From positions 30,492,001-30,556,000 of the forward strand of contig NC_092674.1 of assembly GCF_964355755.1 (NCBI RefSeq): DNA of 64,000 nucleotides. The letters are read 5' to 3'. Below the pieces are notes generated by a model, which made no database searches, was not told the DNA's origin, and was given only the letters and a program-made list of their open reading frames with translations. The DNA comes from Antedon mediterranea. Its lineage: Eukaryota > Echinodermata > Crinoidea > Comatulida > Antedonidae. The translations under genes were made by a program, and so were the position numbers. Below, in pieces: positions 22,285 through 31,600 of the stretch (within the stretch, counting starts at the first letter, position 1; every line of letters starts with the position of its first letter).

Positions 22285-23343
22285 TTAAATAGACACTGTG
22301 ATTGATGTACTCAACTAAAATTAGCACACTGGGAATTACTTCCGAAAGAGAAAGTTGTCACAAAATGAGACCAATTCAAATTTAAACAAACTTAATTTGT
22401 GTTTTGTATGTAACATTATGGTTGAGAGATGGGGAAGAGGATGGGTGCAAAGAGGAACAATTTTTAAATATATTCTTTATTTTGTAACGAAATATTAATT
22501 AACATGTTTTACAAATAATATACCACTAAACACAGTAAAACATTGCGATGTATACTTTGTTGAAACTATCACCGTCGTAGTCGATTGAAATAGTACAGTA
22601 CATGTAACGATACACTACGACGTATGTTTATATATAATGTTAAACAATTTGTGAAAACCACCTCTATTCGGGGCAAATCATAAATTCGATTTAATCGGTA
22701 ATAAATATTAAATTACGGCGACTGAAAACGCTAGCTCATTATCCGTTTAAAAAAAATTATATCCAACCTCTGCAGCACAGATTGAAAAAAAAAATGGATC
22801 GAATTTCTGTTATGAGTATACAGTACTTTCCTTTACGACGCCTGAGGGAATAGACATTTGTGGAACGACACAGAGATTGGAATGTTCCATTCATCGCAAA
22901 TCAATACATTTGTATAAACGTATATTAAATCTATCAAAATAGTATTTTTTTAAGAAAATCGGCCTGTCTTCAACATTATGATACTATACTCCAGCTGTTC
23001 AACCGGTTTTCAGCTATTAAAAACAATTATCGTAGGAGGAGATAGGAAAATGCGAAGCCTCCTCGCATTTTTGTGGCGGGTATTTTTCAAGATGGACATC
23101 CATTAGACAGTGTATACCACGATCGGAAAACACCCCTATCTGGGGCAAATCGTTGAACCTAAATTCGTTTTAATCGTCCATAACTAATTATCTAACTTAA
23201 TTTAATTAGTAAACAGGGTTACATCAGGCGGTTAAAATCAGTACCGAAAGTACGAACCAACTTTACATACCATCGAGTAAAAATTCTAAAAGTAAGGCGC
23301 GATTTACCGAATTTTGCCCTTACGTAAATTTATATATAGATTA

Positions 23344-23380
23344 CTAGATGGTACGCGAGCGAAGCGAGCGTACCATCTAG
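23344..23380. repeat. 37-bp palindrome joining repeat units 1 and 2
   Basis: 13-bp arms CTAGATGGTACGC and GCGTACCATCTAG flank the 11-nt centre GAGCGAAGCGA. The whole 37-mer is the reverse complement of the one at 24654-24690. Confidence 0.9.
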
Positions 23381-24653
23381 GTCGTGCCCACAGATGGTTC
23401 TCGAATACACAGTAATTTCAGCGTCACAAAACTGGCGATTTCAAATGTACGTACCGCAGACACGATGATTTATGTAGTCAACTAAAATTACCACTCTGGG
23501 AATTACTTCCGAAGGAGAAAATTATCACAAAATGAGTCCAAATTTTTGATTTGGACTCATTTAAAGAAACCCAATTTGTGTTTTGTATGGGTTTTTTTAT
23601 ATTAGGGTTGAGGGATGGGAAAGCGGATAGGTACAAAGAGGAACAATTTTTAAATATATTCTTTATCCACTCAGTAACGAAATATTTTTTTCGTGTTTTA
23701 TAGGCCTATAAATAATATACCTCTAAATACAGTAAAACATTTGCGATTTAATCCCGGATTTAATACTTTGTTAAAACTGTCACTGTCATAATCGATTGAA
23801 ATATTAAAGTACATGTCACGATACACCACTACGACGTTTATTTTATTGGTAATTATTAATTAATACAAACGTTGAGAAGGAACTGTCAGTATAAAGTTTA
23901 TTTGTATATAATAATGTGTTTATATATCTAACAGTAGATCCTATCCACAATCTCAGTAATAAAGTTTATCTGTATATATTTTTATATTACATCTAACAGT
24001 ACGAACATTCACAGTAAGAAATGTTCGATTCAAATGAGGACTAAAAATAGTTAATAGGTATTTACAGTATTGTCAAAGTATTGCAAGTTTATTCTCAAAG
24101 GGCCCATATATTTACCTACCGTATGTGTTAAACCAAGGGCTCATAAATTTACCTACTTGTGTTAAACCAAACTCTGGCAGACTGAGAGATTGGGATGTTC
24201 CATTCATCGCAAATCAATACATTTGTATAATCATATATTAAATCTATCAACATAGTATTTTTTAAAGAAAATCGGCCTGTCTTCAACATTATGATGGTGT
24301 ACTCTAGCTGTTCAACCGGTTTTCAGCTATTAAAAACAATTATCGTAGGAGGAGATAGGAAAATGCGAAGCCTCCTCGCATTTTTGTGGCGGGTATTTTT
24401 CAAGATGGACATCCATTAGACAGTGTATACCACGATCGGAAAACACCCCTATTTGAGGCAAATCGTTGAACCTAAATTCGTTTTAATCGTCAATAACTAA
24501 TTATCTAACTTAATTTAATTAGTAAACAGGGTTACATCAGGTGGTTAAAATCAGTACCGAAAGTACGAACCAACTTTATATACCATCGAGTAAAAATTCT
24601 AGAAGTAAGGCGTGATTTACCGAATTTTGCCCTTACGTAAATTTATATATAGA

Positions 24654-24690
24654 CTAGATGGTACGCTCGCTTCGCTCGCGTACCATCTAG
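24654..24690. repeat. 37-bp palindrome joining repeat units 2 and 3 (inverted centre)
   Basis: Same 13-bp arms as at 23344, with the centre TCGCTTCGCTC, the exact reverse complement of the other centre. Confidence 0.9.
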
Positions 24691-25680
24691 GTCGTGCCCA
24701 CAGATGGTTCTCGAATACACAGTAATTTCAGGGTAAAAAATCTGGCGATTTCAAATGCACGTACCGCAGGACTTAACTATAATACATTGTCGTTTACAGA
24801 AACGAATAAGTAGACACAATGATTTATGTAGTCAACCAAAATTAGCACCCTGGGAATTACTTCCGAAAGAGAAATTTACCACAAAATGAGTCCAAATTGT
24901 TTATTCATTTAAAGAAACCCAATTAGGGTTGAGGGATGGGAAAGAGGATAGGTACAAAGAGGAACAATTTTTAAATATATTCTTTATCCACGTCAGTAAC
25001 GAAATATTGTTTTCATTTTTTATAGGCCTATAAATAATATACCACTAACGGTGACTAAATATAGTAAAACATTTGCGATTTAATACTTTGTTAAAACTGT
25101 CACTGTCATAATCGATTGAAATAGTAAAGTACATGTAACGATACACCACTACGACGTTTATATTTTTGTAATTATTAATTAATGCAAACATTGAGAAGCA
25201 ACTGTCAGTAATAAAGTTTATTTGTATATTACGTGTTTATATATCTAACAGTAGAGCCTACCCATAATCACAGTAATAAAGTTTATTTGTATATATTTTT
25301 TTTACATCTAACAGTATTCACAGTAAGAAATGTTTGTATATATTTTTTTACATCTATTCACAGTAAGAAATGTTCGATTCAAATGACGACCAAAAATGGT
25401 TAATAGGACGTGTTTGCAGTACTGTATTGTCAAAGTATTGCAAGTTTATTCTCCAAGGGCTCATAAATTTACCTACTTGTGTTAAACCAAACTGGCAGAC
25501 TGAGAGATTGGAATGTTCCATTCATCGCAAATCAATACATTTGTAAAAACGTAAATTAAATCTATCAAAATAGTATTTTTTAAAGAAAATCGGCCTGTCT
25601 TCAACATTATGATGCTGTACCCGAGCAGTTCAACCGGTTTTCAGCTATTTAACACAATTATCGTAGGAGGAGATAGGAAA

Positions 25681-25788
25681 ATGCGAAGCGTCCTCGTATT
25701 ATTGTGTGCGGGTATTTTTCAAGTTGGACATCCATTAGACAGTGTATACCACGATCGGAAAACACCCCTATTTGGGGCAAATCGTTGA
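25681..25788 (+). CDS. Small ORF with signal-peptide-like start upstream of the lectin
   Basis: A 35-codon frame starting MRSVLVLLCAGIFQVG, a short basic N-terminus followed by a hydrophobic stretch, like a secretion signal, then DSVYHDRKTPLFGANR and stop. The ATG is conserved in the other two tandem units (near 23050 and 24361), but there the frame is MRSLLAF and stops after 18 codons. It could be an alternative first exon of the lectin gene 235 bp downstream, a tiny secreted peptide, or chance. No splice donor stands out. Confidence 0.25.
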   Translation: MRSVLVLLCAGIFQVGHPLDSVYHDRKTPLFGANR

Positions 25789-26022
25789 ACCTAAATTCGT
25801 TTTAATCGTCAATAACTAATTATCTAACTCAATTTAATTAGTAAACAGGGTTACATCAGGTGGTTAAAATCAGTACCGAAAGTACGAACCAACTTTGTAT
25901 ACCATCGAGTAAAAATTCTAGAAGTAAGGCGCGATTTACCGAATTTTGCCCTTACGTAAATTTATATATAGATTACTATGTTAAACGTAAAATCTCGTTT
26001 ATGTTAATACTATAGTTTTAGA

Positions 26023-26634
26023 ATGAACACTTTTCTATTCGTTTTCTGTTTAAAAAAAAGATATATTTATCGTATATTTTTCAATCAAACATGTTTTTAC
26101 TTCGACAGAGTTGTGAGCTTGTTAGTGGGCATATTATTTGCTGTCACACAAATGAAGTATGGCGTGGAATCAAAAACTGTTTGTCCAACCTTTTGGGTTC
26201 CATTCCAAGAAAGCTGTTATCGTATCTTTGGAAACTTGTTGAACTGGAGTGACGCAGAGGAAAGTTGTAACAAGTACTTCAATGAGTTCGAAATGGGTCA
26301 CATGGTTTCTATCAGAAGCTCTGTTGAAAATCGGTTTGTCGCAGACCTCTGGGAATCGGCTACTAATGGGCGGACCACTACGCCTGTCCAAGGAGGTGTA
26401 CCGGTTAACTACTGGATTGGCTTGAGCAACAAAGACAATGTATCTCGTTGGGTATGGAGTGATACCAGCGAAGAAGCGGTGTATACAGAATGGGCCCCAT
26501 CTGAACCAAATTACTTGCAAGTGGATCACTGCGCCCATACTTGGCCAAAAAATGGAAATAGCCTAACTTGGAACAACTGGCGCTGTGACAAATTGTTGTT
26601 CTTTGTGTGTGAGCTGCCCCAAAGCCGACATTAG
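26023..26634 (+). CDS. C-type lectin-like protein (single CTLD)
   Basis: 203 codons from ATG 26023. A hydrophobic segment at residues 30-43 (VVSLLVGILFAVTQ) would be the signal peptide or anchor. The CTLD spans about residues 54-198 with six cysteines (54, 65, 82, 170, 188, 196), the long-form pattern, and WIGL at 131-134. EPN at 161-163 is the mannose-type Ca2+-site triplet, but the matching WND is WNN at 183-185, so calcium and sugar binding may be changed. The first 29 residues look unlike a protein N-terminus and hold a possible intron end (TTCGACAG before residue 29), so the true start may be in an upstream exon. An identical copy lies at 54963. Likely secreted; innate recognition is inferred from the family. 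Confidence 0.8.
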   Translation: MNTFLFVFCLKKRYIYRIFFNQTCFYFDRVVSLLVGILFAVTQMKYGVESKTVCPTFWVPFQESCYRIFGNLLNWSDAEESCNKYFNEFEMGHMVSIRSSVENRFVADLWESATNGRTTTPVQGGVPVNYWIGLSNKDNVSRWVWSDTSEEAVYTEWAPSEPNYLQVDHCAHTWPKNGNSLTWNNWRCDKLLFFVCELPQSRH

Positions 26635-26727
26635 ATAAATTGTATGCAATTCGACATTGCGTTTTTAGTTCTCCCTTGTTTGCTTCTTAAATTGTACATA
26701 GTTTTTACACATTTTATCTCGACGCGC

Positions 26728-27582
26728 CACCTAAAAACTCTCAATCCCAGTATAGCTTATGGCTCGACGCGTCACCTAAAAACTCTCAATCCCAGTATAG
26801 CTTTTGGCTCGACGCGCCACCTAAAAACTCTCAATCCCAGTATAGCTTATGGCTCGACGCGTCACCTAAAAACTCTCAATCCCAGTATAGCTTTTGGGTC
26901 GACGCGCCACCTAAACACTCTCAATCCCAGTATAGCTTTTGGCTCGACGCGCCACCTAAACACTCTCAATCCCAGTATAGCTTATGGCTCGACGCGCCAC
27001 CTAAACACTCTCAATCCCAGTATAGCTTATGGCTCGCGACGCGTCACCTAAAAACTCTCAATCCCAGTATAGCTTTTGGCTCGACGCGCCACCTAAACAC
27101 TCAATTCCAGTATAGCTTATGGCTCGACGCGTCACCTAAACACTCAATCCTAGTATAGCTTATGGCTCGACGCGTCACCTAAACACTCAATCCCGGTATA
27201 GCTTTTGGCTCGACGCGTCACCTAAACACTCAATCCCAGTATAGCTTATGACTCGACGCGTCACCTAAACACTCAATCCCAGTATAGCTTATGGCTCGAC
27301 GCGTCACCTAAACACTCAATCCCGGTATAGCTTATGGCTCGACGCGTCACCTAAACACTCAATCCCGGTATAGCTTATGGCTCGACGCGTCACCTAAACA
27401 CTCAATCCCGGTATAGCTTATGGCTCGACGCGTCACCTAAACACTCAATCCCAGTATAGCTTATGGCTCGACGCGTCACTTAAACACTCAATCCCAGTAT
27501 AGCTTATGGCTCGACGCGTCACCTAAACACTCAATCCCAGTATAGCTTATGGCTTGACGCGCCACCTAAACAGTAATAATAA
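26728..27582. repeat. 43/45-bp minisatellite behind the lectin
   Basis: About 19 units plus a partial one. The first eight are 45 bp (one is 47) with ACTCTCAATCCCAG; the later eleven are 43 bp with ACTCAATCCCAG or CCCGG. Each carries TCGACGCG and TATAGCTTATGG. The first four units alternate GCGCC...TATGG and GCGTC...TTTGG, a dimeric pattern. The 45-bp units keep one plus-strand frame open (26644-27051), which is not believed to be a gene. Confidence 0.95.
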
Positions 27583-27694
27583 CAATAATAATAACAGTTA
27601 ATATGAAATTCATTCATATCTTTGGAAGGAGATGATTTTATTTAACTTTAGTTATCATTTAATTGTATGTGAATTGATTATACATCTCTGTTGA

Positions 27695-27700
27695 AATAAA
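27695..27700 (+). promoter_or_regulatory. Putative polyadenylation signal of the lectin gene
   Basis: First AATAAA downstream of the lectin stop codon, at 27695, about 115 bp past the minisatellite. If used, the 3' UTR would include the whole minisatellite. Confidence 0.4.
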
Positions 27701-27767
27701 GTGTCTTCAAATGACATGGCGTTTCCATTATGTTGTTGTTTATTAGTATTACGGTTATCTTTCGTAA

Positions 27768-27927
27768 AGCTTCGTTCCCACTAGGACGCAACGCAAGAAC
27801 GTACGTAAGCGCAACGTAATATGACCAATCACATGCGATGGATTATACGATAAACTGTCGCTTATTGGTCAATTTGCGTGAGTTACGCTTACGTCCTTGC
27901 GAATTGCATCACATTGGAAACCAAGCT
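27768..27927. mobile_element. 160-bp MITE
   Basis: The ends AGCTTCGTTCCCAC and GGAAACCAAGCT are inverted repeats, flanked by TAA and TTA. The interior has GACCAATCACATGCGATGG and its rough inverse ATTGGTC. Same family as the middle MITE at 2606-3153. Confidence 0.7.
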
Positions 27928-28633
27928 TTATGTCATGCGTGTCTAAAGCTAGTTGAAACCAAGCTGTTGTGTTTTTTCAAGTGTGTTTAATATTAAAATA
28001 AAATTAAGCTTTTTATATTAATTTCTGACCCGTGTTATATTTCGATCATGAAGTTTCAACCTATTTTTCTATCTATCCATCGTCAGATTTGTTTGCAAGT
28101 ACCGCAGTAATATACTATAGATCTAAAAAGCACACAAGACACAATCAAATGTTGCTATACAATTTATTTTTTGGCGTCTGTCGGAATTGTTAGTGACTTT
28201 ATTAGTTGTGTTAATCTTTGCTGATTTTAGCCGCCTTTTATGTATTTTGGTCTTCTTAAACAATTTATTCTTTAAATAAACTAACATTTTATTAACAAAA
28301 AGAGGAATAAGTTACAGCTATATGTAAACATTTTATGAAACTGTAATAGAGAAAGGGAATTATCACTGGCTACACAAATATATACAATATTATATTTTGT
28401 ATTTGCTAATGTGTACACTACCAAACTTGATGTGACAAAAAAATGCGATGACGTCATATCACAACCATTTGGGCACACACTTTTTTTGTCAAACTAGTTT
28501 GATAATGTAGACAGAGCTTAATACAAAAATCAAAGGTTAAGATAAATCATACAAATTTGTATATCAATTCTTCCAGCTATAGAAAGTTTAATTAATAAAT
28601 GCAGTGGAATATAATTCTTTAATATGGATTTGT
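27928..28633. other. Intergenic lectin-D, nothing recognised
   Basis: AT-rich. Near 28180-28260 it resembles the sequence after the other collagen genes (TTTTAGCCGCCTTTTATG-like). No coding frame is credible. Confidence 0.45.
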
Positions 28634-31600
28634 TTATTTTTGTAGAAGATGAGGTTCCTCCCGGCAGCGCCAACTATCAGCAGTAGGCCTACGGACTGTG
28701 AAATAAAACAATAAACAACAAATTAAATTAATTAAAATTAAATAATATATTAAGTTTGAAATAAATTTCATAATAGAATAAGCTAAAATTCTAAATTCTA
28801 TATAAATAAGATGTGTGGAGAAAGAAATAGTCATGTTAACAAAAAACTAGGCCTCAGACCAAAAAAAGTATAATATGTAGCGCCCCCAGCGACCAGTTTA
28901 CTTGTTGAGTTCAATTATAGTTGTGACACGCCATAAGGGGCAACAAATTTAGTCTTATCAGGGAAGAGTTAAATTGTAATTTAACTCTTCCCTGGTCTTA
29001 TGAACAATATCTAACCAATAATTACTTACTGTGGCACCGTGTTCCTGCATAACAGTCACGGCAAGTACAGTGATAAGTAGAACCACTTCTACTACACCGA
29101 CCACCATTCTGACATGGGTTGGGGTGACAGGGATCTAAATCAAACATGTTTTTTCAAAAGTAGTTCACATATCAAATATTCATAGATGTCGTACTGTTGT
29201 TTATTTTTTATTGATTTATTGTCTCAATTACTTTATCTGTTTACTTGTTAATTATATTATTTTAGTTCGATAGGGTCTTATACGTGACAAGAATAATTTG
29301 TTCTTCTGGTGTAGATCCTCAATATGATATTGAAATAAAAATAACCGTTGAAGAGTATAATTGTTCCATGGAAAAGAACGTTAAATAAATGAATGAACGA
29401 ACGAATGAATGAAACGCATATGATTACTCAACGTAGCGACAACAGCATATTTTGATTCACCATGTTGGCCCAATTTTAGTTGGATTGGTGTAACCCAGTG
29501 AAAAATCACAAATGACAGAGAACCATAATATAGAGAGCCCTCTTGCGATGTTTGTAATTAATTAAAGAAGACATAAAGCCTAGCCCCACATTCCATTCTC
29601 CTGATGCACACAGATAAGGCCAAGACATACAAGTGTAACAGTGCTCCGACCATATTAACAACCTGTTTTTTAAAGTTTCTATCTGGCCCGTACGACTGGC
29701 TCTTTTAGGTAAGCAGTTGTTTTGTATTAATTACCTCTTTAATTGGTTTTGTTATATTTAATAAGCTTTATAAGATAGATTTAATTATAGATTAGTGACT
29801 TCTCATTTTTTGTTTATGATAGTACAGTGTGTATAAAGACACTAACGTACCCAGGATATGCATTATAGGCTATCTGTACACATTAAAGTAAGGTCCCAAA
29901 TTGTTTTAGAGAGTTTGTACCTGAATATCAGTGTATTAATTACAGTGTACTTATATTGTTAATATTATTATTTTAGTAGCGATACATCGAATTTTATTAA
30001 TTATTAGAAGCCGATGATGCCATAGACGAAAGGCTATCGCCTTTTTACGATGATCAATCCTTATACTATTTTAGGCCATTAGTAATTATTTATTGATGAG
30101 TGATCAAGAAACGAACGTCTTGATTATGACGACCGATATTGAATCGATGATAGGACTAACTCATGTATTATCAGTTTTATTAGAATTGTATTAATCTTTG
30201 TTGTTTTTGTAGTATAGTTAACTTTATATTTGAACTTGTTTTTAATTATTATTTCTAGAATGAAGCTACTTGCTTGATTATTATATTTGTGTATGATTGT
30301 TTTCCCACAATCAAATAGTCCAATATATTAACAGGGTGAACTTTTAAGTGTAATTAGACCCTATGCTAGCATTCCTAATCACCGTCGAGGTCACATATGT
30401 TCGCTGAATTGGCTGAACGAATGATGATACATAGGGGTATTAGCACACTTGTTAGAACTTTTATTACACTCTTGATCTAGTATGTTAAAGGATACGTTTG
30501 TATTAAAGATATTCAACGGAATATGTTAGGCTTAGTAAATGTATAAAGTGATGAAGCATTAGCGTGTTTTATATTGAATTTTCACTTAATTACTATTGCT
30601 ATAGCATTTATGTTTTGTTACGATGTTATTGATTATAATGAAGATGATTTTGGATTAATTAGAGATCAAGAGTTACCTGTTTTAATAGGAATTACACATA
30701 GTATATTGCATTGTTTAAATCGATTTATGTATGTTAGTTATGTTATAATACATGTATGTATTCTCTTTTAGTTTCAGATTAAATTAAACTTCAATTGGAA
30801 TAAACTCCGGAATAATATAAATTTATTTGGAATCCGAGTTTTTATTAGTATTTTCGAACAAGAAGGGTTACAAATTGGGGGCTCGTCCGGGAAACCCAAT
30901 TGAAGCTTGGAATTTTAAGGAATATTGAGCCAGTGTACAAAAGATCATGCCAGACTACGTTTCGTACGGAATCGAGTGGTGTGAGGAAAAGAACTACCCC
31001 GTAGATCGATGTTTGCTGTTAGTCAGCCGAAAATTGGAAATTCCTACAAAACGAATTTATATTTCTCTGTGTGGGTCGCTTCCAACTGAAACAGTGGACA
31101 GACGAGAGGAGGTAGATGCTCATGGCTGGCAGAAGACGCTAGTATTGGCAAAGCTTTCCATACATGTCAGAGAACTGAACATCCCAGAAACGATTGTGGT
31201 AGCCGAAGACATGGAGATGCGAACCATCATCCTAAAGAAGACAGCCGTGATTTCAACACCAATGGTATCATCGTCTCCGGCACCAACAGCTTCTACAAAT
31301 AACACTTCACCGGCAATTGATCTGTCCAGACTTTCGCTTGGTAGCAACTACCGAAAGCTTCGTGTGTTCTCTGGTCACACAACCGATAAGTCAAAAGATG
31401 AGGACAAATACCATGTTTGGCGGGCGCAAGCCAAAGCACTGATAGAAGAAGCCGAAACTGAAGTCTCCCAATCGGAGAAGAAGAGAAGACTGAGAGAGGC
31501 TCTAAGATCCCCAGCATTAGATATTATAGATGACTTGAAGAAAGATAACCCGCAAGCCACCGCCAAAGACTACTTGGACGCGTTGGAGGTGGTGTTTGGA

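Larger units (their letters stand above)
21522..25979. repeat. Three long tandem repeats upstream of the lectin gene
   Basis: Units begin at TACCATCTAGGTCGTGCCCA (near 21538, 23371, 24681) and end at CCTTACGTAAATTTATATAT. Units 2 and 3 are about 1.3 kb; unit 1 is about 1.8 kb because of a 622-bp insertion. Shared segments include AATCGGCCTGTCTTCAACAT, GTTCAACCGGTTTTCAGCTA and TAGACAGTGTATACCACGAT. Units are joined by a 37-bp palindrome. They end about 45 bp before the lectin ATG, so they may carry promoter or first-exon sequence. Confidence 0.85.

Noticed and set aside
26644-27051. 135-residue repeat protein after the lectin (also 55584-55991)
   Set aside because: Produced by the 45-bp minisatellite, whose length is a multiple of three; the frame breaks as soon as a 47-bp unit appears.
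30574-30771. 65-residue ORF in both LTRs
   Set aside because: It starts with TTG, lies wholly in the LTR and has no recognisable domain; identity between copies only reflects identical LTRs.
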